Source: Congeria kusceri (Eukaryota; Mollusca; Bivalvia; Myida; Dreissenidae). Taken from it: a stretch of 64,000 nt of DNA. Shown here one piece after another: positions 1-10,600 of this stretch. The stretch lies in NCBI GenBank assembly GCA_027627225.1, contig CM051028.1, forward strand, positions 15,781,201 through 15,845,200, given 5' to 3'. The position numbers and the translations under genes were made by a program. Under the pieces are notes generated by a model. The model ran no database searches. It was not told the DNA's origin and was given only the letters and a program-made list of their open reading frames with translations. Within the stretch, counting starts at the first letter, position 1. Each line of letters opens with the position of its first letter.

Positions 1-1269
1 AGTCATCATATCGGAATTTGTTTGCCAGTCGAAATGTCGCAATGCATTTTGAGGCTTTTTTTGGTGGATTTTGTGTTGATTTGTTGATGAAATTCTGTGA
101 GATTTGTAGAACACGATACAGTAAGTACCACGACAATGTGTTGTGCTCTTTGATAACGGACAAAACATTGTATGTTTGAAATTTGTTCAAATCTCAAATG
201 TCAACAAAAAAGTTGAACTATACAATGAATCATTGAATGATCTTGTGTTTTGTTTTCTGTACCAAAACTGAGATCCTGAAAACAGAATGTGTTCTTTGAT
301 TCAGATGATTGTGACTACTTCTGATTTGTGGAAAAGAACTCAGTTGAGAAAAACTTGATATGTGTTGTTTTGTTTTCTGAGCTACACCAGACTTTTTTGA
401 CTTGAGTTTATTTGTACACATCAAACTCTGCCAGGAAAAAATGATTTCTAGAATGCATGGACACTCAGTATTGCTTGGTAACTTTGTGTTATTAACGCCA
501 TGATTCAAACATTGTCAAATTTGTCCGGAGTTGAATAATTTCTGACCAGGAACAACATTTCAAGATGACACTTATGTGGAAGAAGACATGTACACTGATT
601 TGTCAGCATATTTCTAGGCTCAGTTTTCATATTTTAGCCATAGAATGCACAACTGACAATTTCGAAGTCTACTTCGCAAGCACATTTAATGTCTAAAACT
701 GCAGAAAAAAACTATATACACGTCAAAATGCTAATTCTGCTTCTTTTGCCAGCATATGAATGTTTGGCCATAACAATCTTTTATTCAATTTAACACAAAT
801 GTGTGTTTCTACAAGCCAACCCTTTTGGTAGCCTGTTTCGGGTCAAAGTGCCTATAGTATAGATTATTGAGTTTCAAGAAGCAAAACTGGCATAACATTT
901 GTGTGTTTAGAACGTTCAAAAAAATGTATTTACACAAAAAATTGAAACTTTGCATGTTGGTCAGTACTGAAAATGTATTGCTCCAAATCTGTTATCATGT
1001 TCACTTGACATGGCGGATAAATTCATCTTCAATCAGAATTGAACCTAAATGCATTTGAAAATCCTGTTTCAGGTCCGGTTTTCTCTGACCAGTGTCTATA
1101 GAAGGTATATTTGAGATGTTTGAAGTAAATCCCACATAACTGGTTATGGTTGAAATTGATGGAAAAAAGGTATTAACACAGAAAATGGAATTTTTAGCTG
1201 TTTCGCAGGCATGGATTCAGTTTATTCAAGCAAGGCATATTGACTCTGCATAGTTAATCAAATCATGAA
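1..1269. other. AT-rich non-coding stretch, no gene seen
   Basis: No convincing coding region or RNA gene is visible. Only short open frames occur, without recognisable motifs. The base texture matches the rest of the left 24 kb, so I treat it as part of the same insert, whose left end is not in the window. Confidence 0.5.
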
Positions 1270-1347
1270 GCCAGAGTAGTTTAATGAAAAACGCTTTCTC
1301 ATGTAGCAACTGAGAAAGAGATCTGGGTGCAATTCCCAGTTCTGGCA
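1270..1347 (+). ncRNA. tRNA-like cloverleaf with long anticodon arm (copy 1)
   Basis: A complete cloverleaf can be drawn by hand. The acceptor stem GCCAGAG (1270-1276) pairs with TTCTGGC (1340-1346), 7 bp with one G-T. TA sits at the position 8-9 equivalents. The D-stem is GTTT/AAAC (1279-1282 with 1289-1292). An 8-bp perfect arm CTTTCTCA/TGAGAAAG (1294-1301 with 1311-1318) closes a 9-nt loop. The variable region is AGAT. The T-stem CTGGG/CCCAG (1323-1327 with 1335-1339) has a 7-nt loop TGCAATT. The anticodon arm is 8 bp with a 9-nt loop instead of 5 bp with 7 nt, so it is unlikely to decode. Two related copies lie at 1858 and 23576. The family resembles in concept the viral tRNA-like/pre-miRNA transcripts of some gammaherpesviruses; that comparison is inference. 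Confidence 0.7.
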
Positions 1348-1857
1348 TGTTTTGTGAAACCATTGCGTGAGTCAAGAAAGCATCTTTTGGCACCAACAAG
1401 CAATTTAAACCCTGTCTCGGTTCAAAATTTCTGAATTGTTTCACAATGCACATACTGCAAGGTTAACAAGATTCAAGTTTCAATCCAGTATAACTGTTTT
1501 GACTGAATATTCCCATGATAAAATGGACATTCTCTATTTTATCAGCATGAGAATGTCTTCATACAAATCATTTCTTCACCATGTTATGTGGACTGTTATG
1601 GGTTTATTAGCAAGCAGAAACAGTTATAACCCTCTCTCGGTTCAGAATTTCAGAGTTATATCTGAAGGAGATATGACTGCAAATTTTCAAGTCAATCATA
1701 CATACCCAGTTTGATTGGAAGATACAAGAAAAATGCACATGAATGTAATTTTGAACATTGTTTTCTCTTGTCAAAACTGAAAATGTTTGACCACAAATTC
1801 ATATCTTCATGTTAGCAATGCAATACCAGTTGGCAACAGCATTGATCAGCTCATATT

Positions 1858-1938
1858 GCCCAAGTAGTTGAATGTGAAACGCTTTTTTCAGCCCTGTGCT
1901 TGAAGAAGGAGACCTGGGTTCAAACCCTAGCTCTGGCA
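1858..1938 (+). ncRNA. tRNA-like cloverleaf (copy 2, acceptor partly degraded)
   Basis: It has the same architecture as the copy at 1270. The T-arm CTGGG-TTCAAAC-CCTAG (1914-1930) holds a canonical B-box-like GGTTCAAACC. The D-region TAGTTGAATGTGAAAC (1865-1880) forms three pairs. The extended anticodon-position arm begins at 1882. The acceptor GCCCAAG/CTCTGGC (1858-1864 with 1931-1937) has two mismatches, so this copy may be decayed. The B-box is closer to the Pol III consensus here than in the other two copies. Confidence 0.6.
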
Positions 1939-2452
1939 AGAGTTGTAAAAGGATTGTAGAGTCGTGGGTCTATTGTATTAACTCTAGAATTTCATATCTA
2001 TGTTCATGAAGCAAATTCTGAACAAATTCATATGAGTAGGTAATGATATTGATGAATGTTTGTATCTTGAACCATGGTTATACATGCTATAGTTGCAAGT
2101 AAAGTGACCAATTTTTTAAATCGCATTTGATAAGCTACTATGATATGATATTGTCAAAATCTACAGTTAATATTTAACAACAGTCTTAGATTTCAAAATA
2201 TACAAAACATCTCATGACACAATTGTAGTATCAAATTTTTTATTTCGTCAAATCACTACTTGTACAATTTAGCTCATGATATTTGCATCTATCTGATCAA
2301 TTGTATAATTTGACTTCAAAAATGTATTTCACTCAGCTTCTTAATTGTGCATACATATTGCATTTCAGTATTTTCAGATTACATCAAACAAACATTCTTT
2401 CATTCAGTAAAAACAAATAACACAGTTGAAAGGTTTCATATTCATTTATGTA
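1939..2452. other. Non-coding spacer, nothing recognised
   Basis: AT-rich sequence between the second tRNA-like element and the first RING gene. No gene or repeat is supported. Confidence 0.5.
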
Positions 2453-3229
2453 TCAACCGATAATGACATAACCTGGTCCAAAATTACAACTAGTTTGACC
2501 ATCATATTGTATTTTGCATTTCAGACAAATCAATCGCCCAGAATTTTTATTGTATACGAATTCCAAATACTTCAAGATGCAGTTCATACAACAAAACCCG
2601 TGCCCACACTTCTTGCTGAACACTCTAGGTGGATTGCTTTCACTTTTACATACTTTGCATGAGTCGATTTCGCGACTGTTTTTTAGATCGCTTGAAATGC
2701 TGTCTATAGCATGTGAAATGTTTTTCGATGCAGTTGATAGATACGAGGTTACCCTCGAGTCATCACTTTCTTCTGATTTTACGTATTGTAACGCTTTTTC
2801 GATGTATGCGATCCTCGTCTGAGCATTGCCGTGTAACGATTTAAGTTTGTCTTGTTTGCGGATGTAGTCTTCGACAAAGTCAGTCTTCTTCGGTTCAGTT
2901 GAAATTGCGTCTTGTTTTGCATTTCGCGAACCTTTAGGTTTTTTGACAGTTTGACCCTCAGAATCAGCAATAGCTTTACGTTTGTTCGATTTCGTTGTAC
3001 TACTCGTAGCTGTTGAGTCATTGGAATTAAGCTGCGAAAGCTGGGCTATGAAATTAGCAGCTTCTTCGTCCTCTCGCGAATGATACTCATTTTCAGCTTC
3101 TTCCACTGGCATTTTTAGGAGCGAGTACACCCTTTGACAAGTTTGGTCGATCTCACTTGGGGTGGAATAGAATGGATGATTTTCATCGTCCAAACGAAAA
3201 CCAACATCGGTAAGCTGTTTGGAGGCCAT
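2453..3229 (-). CDS. RING-finger protein 1, putative viral-type E3 ubiquitin ligase
   Basis: A 258-aa intronless ORF. The C-terminus is a C3HC4 RING: C191-x2-C194, C208, H210, C214-x2-C217, C235-x2-C238. This fold binds two zinc ions and usually recruits an E2 ubiquitin-conjugating enzyme. A lysine-rich stretch at about residues 80-100 (KRKAIADS...KKPK) looks like a bipartite nuclear localisation signal. The middle (about 115-190) is charged and probably helical. The start codon lies about 55 nt downstream of a TATA-like TATATTAAATA on the minus strand. It points away from the second RING gene. RING proteins with a C-terminal RING and little else are common in large DNA viruses of invertebrates, including malacoherpesviruses; assignment to that source is inference. 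A host RING gene would normally have introns. Confidence 0.8.
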   Translation of the reverse strand: MASKQLTDVGFRLDDENHPFYSTPSEIDQTCQRVYSLLKMPVEEAENEYHSREDEEAANFIAQLSQLNSNDSTATSSTTKSNKRKAIADSEGQTVKKPKGSRNAKQDAISTEPKKTDFVEDYIRKQDKLKSLHGNAQTRIAYIEKALQYVKSEESDDSRVTSYLSTASKNISHAIDSISSDLKNSREIDSCKVCKSESNPPRVFSKKCGHGFCCMNCILKYLEFVYNKNSGRLICLKCKIQYDGQTSCNFGPGYVIIG

Positions 3230-3872
3230 GTCGCTTTGCTAACTCAAGTGAGAATGATTGAGTTCTGTCAAAAGCTAGGTATTTAATATACATAAAGTTA
3301 ATTTTCTCATTTTGTATTCATTCGCTGTAAACTGTCAAGTTTACCCTTGCTCTTCGAGTCAAGCTATGAGATTTTGACTTCAGTAATGCTAACCGAATAT
3401 AGCGTTATACTTACAATGATTAACAAACGCATCGCATCTAAAATGTGTGTGTCTTGTTGTAGAGAGATCAAACATCGTTGCTTCGTTGCAACATACCAAA
3501 ATCAATATGTTTTCGAGTCTCGAACTGTTGAGCAAAAACGCCTACCTATGTTGAAACATTGATATGTGAAAGTTCTTCACCACAACGTTCAATTTCGTGA
3601 TAAGACAAAAAAGTCAGCTTATGTTGTCTGAAATGTTTTTACATGTTACCCTGTACGTGCTTATGTTAGAGCCGCTTATTTTAGAAATCAAAATTCTGCT
3701 TTTCATCGCATTTGTGACAAGTGAGCGTTTTATCAGAAATTGTCTGATCAAGTATTTCGCTCTATCGCAATGTGATGAGAAGACGTTGTGAGCTCAACTA
3801 CAACATATACTCTAACGTACACTACTACCAAACAAATGACTAAGACATGAAATTTATTTCAACATTTTATTG
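3230..3872. other. Intergenic region between the two RING genes
   Basis: Two short plus-strand frames (3347-3562, 71 aa, with a CVSCC motif; 3597-3791, 64 aa, leucine-rich) could be small genes, but nothing identifies them. Two AATAAA signals for the minus-strand gene that ends at 3918 lie at 3853-3858 and 3866-3871. Confidence 0.4.
3853..3871 (-). terminator. Paired poly(A) signals of RING gene 2
   Basis: On the minus strand two AATAAA hexamers lie 47-65 nt downstream of the stop codon of the RING ORF ending at 3918. This fits Pol II transcription of a compact intronless gene. Confidence 0.6.
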
Positions 3873-3917
3873 CACAAACATACAAGCATATACACAAACA
3901 TACAAGCATATACACAT
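3873..3917. repeat. 20-bp tandem repeat abutting a stop codon
   Basis: Two perfect copies of CACAAACATACAAGCATATA plus a partial third lie directly against the end of RING gene 2, in its 3' UTR. Confidence 0.8.
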
Positions 3918-4589
3918 CTAGTCAGTAAGCAGAATTTTTACCCAACCATCCACTTCAGTTCTACACATTGCACATTTATCACCTAACATCATCAAACAAC
4001 ACATTTCGCAGAATGTGTGTCTGCATTTCGTTAAAGCACAGTACTTTTCAGCATCGCAGCAAATTATGCACGTCCGCAAGTCTTTCACCGCTTGTTCCTT
4101 CTCCCGCTCACACTGTGCTGTCATTGCAGTCACCCTTTCTTCCATTTCAATTTTGTTTTGCTCGCGCAGATTCTGTTCTCGCTGCTGGAACTGGGCCGTT
4201 ATTGCGATCGCCCTTTCTTCAAGTTCTATTTCATTCTGTTCGCGCAGATTTCTTTCTCGCTTAGCCCATTCTTCTTCAAACAAACGTTGCTGGTCGTCTA
4301 CAATGTACTTTTTCGCTTCGCCGTGATAGTAGGACGCCTTCTGTAAGCACGCCATTAGTTTGCTACAGACTTGGCGTCCTTCCTTGGTCATAGCAAAGTC
4401 GCTGTTGTGAGAAAACGCTGTTATTTGACTACCTAGTCTGTTCAGATGATACCCGAACGATTTAAATTCATTCAACGCCGATTGTTCTGGTCGAGCGTAC
4501 GGTTTTGCGGCATGTCGCTTGCCCTTACTAGTAGCATCGGGGTCCTCAAACTTCGGCAGTCTGTGAGCGTATTTCGACATGTTAAGCAA
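3918..4589 (-). CDS. RING-finger protein 2 with coiled-coil repeat
   Basis: A 223-aa intronless ORF starting MLNMSKY. Residues about 105-165 form a charged coiled coil made of two imperfect copies of a 28-residue unit (each with LREQN and a following EER), an internal duplication. The C-terminus is a C3HC4 RING: C174-x2-C177, C189, H191, C194-x2-C197, C206-x2-C209, followed by a short tail. A TATA box (TATATAAGG on the minus strand, 4648-4656) lies about 60 nt upstream of the start and two AATAAA signals follow the stop. The likely role is an E3 ubiquitin ligase that oligomerises through the coiled coil; the substrate is unknown. It shares gene style with RING protein 1 but little sequence beyond the RING, so I do not call them a recent duplication. 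Confidence 0.8.
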   Translation of the reverse strand: MLNMSKYAHRLPKFEDPDATSKGKRHAAKPYARPEQSALNEFKSFGYHLNRLGSQITAFSHNSDFAMTKEGRQVCSKLMACLQKASYYHGEAKKYIVDDQQRLFEEEWAKRERNLREQNEIELEERAIAITAQFQQREQNLREQNKIEMEERVTAMTAQCEREKEQAVKDLRTCIICCDAEKYCALTKCRHTFCEMCCLMMLGDKCAMCRTEVDGWVKILLTD

Positions 4590-4647
4590 TATGATGTTGA
4601 CTCTACGAGTGCCAAATCACGAATGATGACAATTCTAGTACAGCTCG

Positions 4648-4656
4648 CCTTATATA
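4648..4656 (-). promoter_or_regulatory. TATA box of RING gene 2
   Basis: TATATAAGG on the minus strand, about 60 nt upstream of the start codon at 4589. Spacing and sequence fit a Pol II core promoter. Confidence 0.55.
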
Positions 4657-4725
4657 CCCTGTCGCGCCAGTAACCCATTTAAGTATATACCTCAAAAATC
4701 TATACTCATATGAAGTTATAACAAC

Positions 4726-5196
4726 ATGAGCACAATGAGTGGCAAATTTCTTACTCGTGGTAGAAGCAGACATTCGTATTTGAGAAAAACGCTGAGCAAA
4801 GTTTCATATGTTAGAGATTTTGATCGTACGTACGTTAGTGAACTAGGCGTCTACCTAAGACAGACATTTCCCACATTACGCGATGACTGCCGCTTGTACA
4901 TCAAGCACGAAGTACCAATTCAAAACAGGCGACCCGATTTCGTTATTCATATACCAAATATCGCTCTAATACTACTCGAATACAAAACGTCCAACGTGAC
5001 AACGAAATTGCGAACAGCATATCTGTATCAGGTTATCGATACATTTCACAAGTTTCGACAGAGTTTGAGTACTACGGAAACATCTAGCCGCATACGCTTT
5101 CTCAGTATCTTACTAATAATAAATTCGTCAACTCGACAGAACAAAATTGTTTGCGTGAAAAATGAGTCAATACCTAATAGCTGTTATATGCTGTAA
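4726..5196 (+). CDS. UL24-like PD-(D/E)xK family protein
   Basis: A 156-aa intronless ORF starting MSTMSGKF. The centre carries a PD-(D/E)xK nuclease signature: RPD (D71), then a hydrophobic strand, then LLEYK (E85, K87), with Q102 in the following helix. The layout (basic N-terminus, RPDFVI strand, LLEYKTS strand) resembles the conserved core of the herpesvirus UL24 family, whose members are nuclear proteins with a predicted endonuclease fold. The length is short for that family, so this may be only the core or a trimmed relative. It is divergent from RING gene 2 (136 nt between starts) and followed by the Fanzor gene on the same strand. The nuclease signature is visible; the UL24 link is from recognition and needs a profile search. 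Another PD-(D/E)xK family is the main alternative. Confidence 0.6.
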   Translation: MSTMSGKFLTRGRSRHSYLRKTLSKVSYVRDFDRTYVSELGVYLRQTFPTLRDDCRLYIKHEVPIQNRRPDFVIHIPNIALILLEYKTSNVTTKLRTAYLYQVIDTFHKFRQSLSTTETSSRIRFLSILLIINSSTRQNKIVCVKNESIPNSCYML

Positions 5197-5365
5197 CAAT
5201 AGGGATGTACTTGTTTTCATAAAATAACACAGCGCTTGTGGCTTGATTTGTCGACGTATATTCGTATAGTGTTAACCGCAGACAGTGCAAATCTGTTGCA
5301 GTTACTTAATACCATTTTTGTCGGGACCCGAATTCGTCGTATTTGCCCGCTGAAAGCATAAGCAA

Positions 5366-5371
5366 AATAAA
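5366..5371 (+). terminator. Poly(A) signal between the UL24-like and Fanzor genes
   Basis: AATAAA lies 170 nt after the UL24-like stop and just before a TATA-like CTATATACG that precedes the Fanzor start. This is a compact end-to-start gene boundary. Confidence 0.4.
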
Positions 5372-5411
5372 CTATATACGTAAACGTTGTGATAGTTTGT
5401 AGTTTACGAGC

Positions 5412-6851
5412 ATGAAACGCAAACTAGATCAGTTAACTTTGTGGAACGCTGCTAATGTCCACGAACACATAACCATGTGGCATTGGTGGAAATCTATACG
5501 AAGAAAAACGTTCACAAACAATGAAATCTCCGATTGTGACACGACACAATTGCTACACTCGGCTAGTGTCAAAAAGCCAAAAATGCATTCAGATAAGTTT
5601 CTTACATCGTTTTCGGTTGGTCTGCGTCCTACCAAACACCAAAAATCAATCCTAAACGAAATGCTCCGTGTATCTAACCATACGTACAATTGGTGTCTGT
5701 GGTTTGTTAATGAAAAAGGTCTACAGGCAAACCAATTTGCGCTACAGAAAATCGTCTGCAAAACAAATGCGATTGATGTTGACCCACAGTACAGGATGGA
5801 GAACGACGCCTGGTTTTTTGAGAACAAAATGTCTTCGATAAAGCTAACATCATGCAAAAACTTTTGCACATCGCATAAGGCAGCTAAATCTCTAAAATCA
5901 AAACTTAAACGATCTATGCCCGTTTCGAATATCGTTCAAGGATCGTTTTGTGTTCAGAAACAATACATACGACTCCTAACATGTAAGGATGTTTCTACAG
6001 AAAATTGCAACATGCAGAACCGATATATCTGTATGATGCCGGACAATTTCGGAAAGCGTTCCAAACCCAAAGAACGCTTCCTAAAACTTGCTAAACCTAT
6101 TTCAAAAATCCCACCCATTGATCATGATGTGAAAATTGTGAAACGAGCTAACGGAAAGTTTGTCATGAACATTCCATGCGATCCCAAATTTACACGCAGA
6201 AACGCATCAAACGACTCGATTGACAAACGTGTATGTGGCATTGATCCTGGAGGTCGGACATTCGCAACAGTTTATGACCCAGTAGACTGTAGCGCCTTTC
6301 AAGTTGGCATCGAGGAAGACAAGCAATATGTGATACGCAAATTACATAACAGAATCGACCATACCCATATGCATTTGACTAAAGCACAAAACAAAAAACA
6401 ACTGCAAGCCGCAAAAGAACGGATTGTTTCGTTGAAGAAATTGCATTTGAAAATCAAAACGTTTGTAGACGATATTCATCTAAAACTTTCCTCGCATCTC
6501 GTAAAAGAATATCAGTATGTTGCGTTGGGTAAAATTAACGTGTCACAAATTGTACGCAAGGATCGTAAAAACCACCTAGCAAATCGAGCCAACCGGGATT
6601 TGTTGTGTTGGCAACACTACAGATTTCGCGAAAGACTAGCAAATAGAACAACAAATACTAACTGTACGCTGATTATTCAAGACGAAGCATACACTTCGAA
6701 AACCTGCGGATTGTGTGGAACTATCAACAAAACACTTGGTTCAAGCGAAACATTTGATTGTAGTCAGTGCAACTACAAAACACACAGAGACGTAAATGGT
6801 GCTAGAAACATTTTGCTAAAATCACTGTGCTTGTTTCCATTTTCAAATTAA
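5412..6851 (+). CDS. Fanzor / TnpB-family RNA-guided DNA endonuclease
   Basis: A 479-aa intronless ORF. Residues 62-100 (FLTSFSVGLRPTKHQ...N) match the usual start of the TnpB/Fanzor wedge domain. RuvC-I is CGIDPG with D278. At the usual RuvC-II position the sequence is YVALGKINV (369-377), so the canonical glutamate is replaced by G373. A glutamate instead sits at E425 in IIQDEAYTSKTCGLCG, the relocated position described for eukaryotic Fanzors. The zinc ribbon is C432-x2-C435 and C450-x2-C453. RuvC-III is HRDVNGARN with D460. Known Fanzors bind an RNA encoded at or after the 3' end of the gene and cut guide-matched DNA. All catalytic and zinc residues are present and the frame is open, so this copy could be active. 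The first 60 residues are an N-terminal extension with KKPK. No transposase gene is adjacent. Confidence 0.92.
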   Translation: MKRKLDQLTLWNAANVHEHITMWHWWKSIRRKTFTNNEISDCDTTQLLHSASVKKPKMHSDKFLTSFSVGLRPTKHQKSILNEMLRVSNHTYNWCLWFVNEKGLQANQFALQKIVCKTNAIDVDPQYRMENDAWFFENKMSSIKLTSCKNFCTSHKAAKSLKSKLKRSMPVSNIVQGSFCVQKQYIRLLTCKDVSTENCNMQNRYICMMPDNFGKRSKPKERFLKLAKPISKIPPIDHDVKIVKRANGKFVMNIPCDPKFTRRNASNDSIDKRVCGIDPGGRTFATVYDPVDCSAFQVGIEEDKQYVIRKLHNRIDHTHMHLTKAQNKKQLQAAKERIVSLKKLHLKIKTFVDDIHLKLSSHLVKEYQYVALGKINVSQIVRKDRKNHLANRANRDLLCWQHYRFRERLANRTTNTNCTLIIQDEAYTSKTCGLCGTINKTLGSSETFDCSQCNYKTHRDVNGARNILLKSLCLFPFSN

Positions 6852-6891
6852 CAGTAATAACTTTGTATCAGTTAGGTTGACCTATCCTAAA

Positions 6892-6962
6892 GTCGAATGT
6901 CAATCGCTCCAACTTTGCTTACGCTTAGTTCAGGGCGGTTGACAGCCGTCTGAAATGGGTTA
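6892..6962. repeat. 71-bp inverted repeat arm, 41 bp after the Fanzor stop
   Basis: Read on the minus strand, this segment matches 20719-20790 on the plus strand at about 65 of 71 positions. It starts TAACCCATTTCAG and ends in ACATTCGAC. It may be the element's right end, part of the guide-RNA scaffold, or an exchanged piece of the spliced array. It holds a small CGG/CCG hairpin. Confidence 0.8.
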
Positions 6963-7699
6963 AAAGCATAACTTTATGACTACTGGTCCAATTTTCATGA
7001 AACAAACACCAACATGTTGTGTTAATCATAGCGATCATAGAAATGTACTTTTTATTGTTATATATGGTCGGGAACCTAAAATATTTCACTTGTAACGAAA
7101 AATTGTTCGTGTTTTGCTGTTTAATGCATCCATACATCTGTGTGCGAATATATACTCAGTCATAATATACACTAACATGAAGATGAATGTTTACTGTTCA
7201 AAGTTGGCGAGTAAAGCGCTTTTCCTATCGCATCGACCCGAAATTTCTACAGCAGCGATATGCAGTGTGCGTACGTGACAAAATCACAACATCGTTTACA
7301 TGAATAATTGTTGGCTGGGTTTAAGAATTTTCAATTGTGCGCTCTCGACACCGAGTGTTCCCCAAAACGTTGATAGTTTGTGCTCTTGTATATGAAATGA
7401 ATAAAACCACAACAAAAATCAAATGTCAGTGTTTCTTGCTTATTTCTCATCTTTACTAACTCTATGTGAACACTTTGCAAAATGCATAAAACGATTCAAA
7501 TGTCCAGACACGATTTCACATTTCTACATCCGTAAAATGATGTATACCATGTTATATCTTTACAAGCCTTCACGACCCAAACAGAAATGTTTCACTGACA
7601 GTTTTCTTCAAAGCGCGCTAGACTTTATCACGTACATTGCAACGTCATTTCGAGCGAAGTAAACAACTTTGAGTTTTATATTGAATATTTCGGTTTAAG
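6963..7699. other. Spacer with one unassigned small ORF
   Basis: A 79-aa plus-strand frame at 7423-7662 has cysteines and basic residues (CEHFAKCIKRFKC) but no recognisable family. An AATAAA lies just upstream at about 7400. Nothing else is supported. Confidence 0.3.
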
Positions 7700-10600
7700 T
7701 CGATTTTCTCTCAAACCAATCATGATATCGGGATGAAATTTTCACTATAATACTCAGCTCAAAATTATATACAACATTTGTTTCGAGCGTTTTGTTCTTA
7801 AATGCAGATGTATTTCATAAAAATGACTTTGAAATATACACAAAGAAGAAAACTTTTTTGTCTTTCAAGTTAGCGGAATAATTTTAGTATCATCTTGCAG
7901 GAAATGTCATTCCCTTCATTTTGATATATGATATGATATGGTTACTCTAACCACTTCGCATCGACAGCACATGGCCAAACTTTATGCAAAATCACAAAAT
8001 CAACGTTCACTCGACGACGTTGTTTTACTACAAGCGCGCAGCACAGAAATTTTGGTTTTCACGTAAATGAGCGGTTTATGTTAAATATCTCCGAAACGGG
8101 TTAAGATATCGAGTTCAAAATTTCGCTACTGTAATCAGCATGTTTTTCGCTACAGATATTGATCAGTTTACTTGCTATCAATGTATTGTTTGACTAAGAA
8201 ATTCAGCATTGAAAACTTCGCTATGAAGGAAAGTTTTTTGTGTTGCTAGATATAACAACGAAATGCAAATCATCAAGTAGAGAATTGGATTCCGCGTAAT
8301 TTGATGTATAACACTCTATGGTTGTTCATACGAACACGAAAATACAGCCCGAAAACGATTTTACACTAACGCATTTTAGTCTTTAAACTTCATTGTTTTG
8401 AATCAACGTCGTGACTGCGCTGTGGACAGCGACCTGTTTTTATGAAAAGTTTAACACTGCCTTATTTTGGAATGGTTTGTCATAGGAAGATGATAGATAT
8501 ACCAACGTGTTCAGCTCAATGTAAGCTACAAATCATACACTGATATTTTTTTGCTAACATTCACGCATCTGGGTGAAATTTACTGTTTTTTGCATGAAAA
8601 TCAAGTCTCTAAGAAGAAAACTTTTTTGTGTTGCCAGATATTACAACGATATGCACATCATCTTGTAGAGAATTCGATTCCGCGTAATTTGATGTGTAAC
8701 ATCATATGGTTACTCAAAGTAGTTTGAAAATACAGGCCGAAAACGCATTTTCGTTAGACCCGCTTTCGTAGAAATCAACATAAAATTCACAACGTCGTTT
8801 TATCGAAAGCAAACAGAGAATCGGCGATTCGCCCAAGAAATAGGTTTAACTTAAATTTCTCAACAACGCATGGACAGATCAACATGAAATCTTGAACATA
8901 TTACCAGGCATGATACTAGCAACATTTTTTGTAGGGAACCTTTTGCTGTAATCAGTTCGTACATGAGAGAAATTTTCACTGTTTTGCTCGAAAATACAGT
9001 CTCAAAGAAGAAAAGTTTTTTGTCTTGACGTTTCGCGAAACAAAATTGGTATCATCGTATAGAGAATTGAATTCCGCACAAATTGATGTATTATACTACA
9101 TGATTATACATATCGCTGTGAAAATACCAACCCAAAACGCTTCTGTACAAAATGCATTTTACAGTTTCAAAGTTTAAAGTTAACTGAACGTCGAAACACA
9201 GCGCGCTGCGAGTAGAAAACTGATTTCGTACATAGTTTAACTCGGCGTATTTTCACAATCGCTTGAGATATTGAGCTGAAATATTCGCGATATTGTTTGG
9301 ATTGATACTAGTAACAATTTTTGAAGGGAACATTTTGCTGTAATCATTTCGTACATGTGAGTAATTTTCACTTTTTTGCTCGAACATACAGTCTCAAAGA
9401 AGAAAAAATCTTTAACATTGAAAACAAGCGAAACAAATTTGGTATCATCGGGTTCAGAATTCAATTTTCCACAAACTGGTGTACATTACTCTACACTTCG
9501 TCCAACCATAACGAAAATACAGCGGCAAAACGCATTCACGCTAATCGAAATTTTCAAGACTTAAAGTATCGAGTTAAACTCAACGACGATAGTAGACGAA
9601 ACTGTGTTTGTTTGGAAGCGGTTTAAGTCAAATTTCTCCGAAATGACTGATGATATCAACATGAAATTTTTAACTTAATATTCAGCCCTAAGGTAGCTAC
9701 AATTTTTGTCTCGCCCATTTTGTTCACACACGAATTATTGTATCATAATTCAAAGCTTGAAAACTTCACTAAGAAAAAATTTGTTTTGTCTAATGAGCAT
9801 TCATCGTAATTTTGGTATCATCGAGTAGAAAATTCGATTCCACGCAATTTGATATATTACACTTCAGTGTATGTCTAAACACAACAATGATACAGCCCGA
9901 GAACGGATTTCTACAAAGTGCATTTAGATCTTTCAAAGTTAACAGCGCAAAAAAAAATCACAACTTAAACGTCATTTCTATCGATGTAAACAACCGAGGA
10001 AAGATTTTGAACGAAAGCGGTTTATGTTGATTTTCTCCGAAATGACTGATGATATCAACATGAAATTTTTAACTTAATATTCAGCTCTAAGGTAGCTACA
10101 ATTTTTGTCTCGCCTATTTTGTTCTCACTCGAATGACTGTATCAGAAATGTAAGAATAAAATATTCGCCAAGAATAACACTTTTTTGTCTGATTTATTAG
10201 CGCAATAATTTTGATATCGGTTTGTACAGAATTCAATTATGCGCATTTTGATGTATAACATTCTACATTGAGTCTTAACACAACGAATACACTGCCCGAA
10301 AACGAATCTACATGGAACGCATTTCAATCTTTAACTTTACAAGTTTTAACTGAACGTCGAGACCCGGCGCGCTCCGAGTAGAAAACTGATTTCGTACATA
10401 GTTTAACTTGGCGTATCTTCCCAACCGCTCAAGATACAAACATGAAATATTTACCAAATTGTTCAGCGCGATATCATCTGCAAATCATACGCTGATATTT
10501 TTTCACAAGCATTTACACATCTATGAGAAAATTTCACATTATGCTTGGAAATCAAGTCGGTAAGAAGATAGTGAAACAAATTTGGTATCATCGGGTACAG

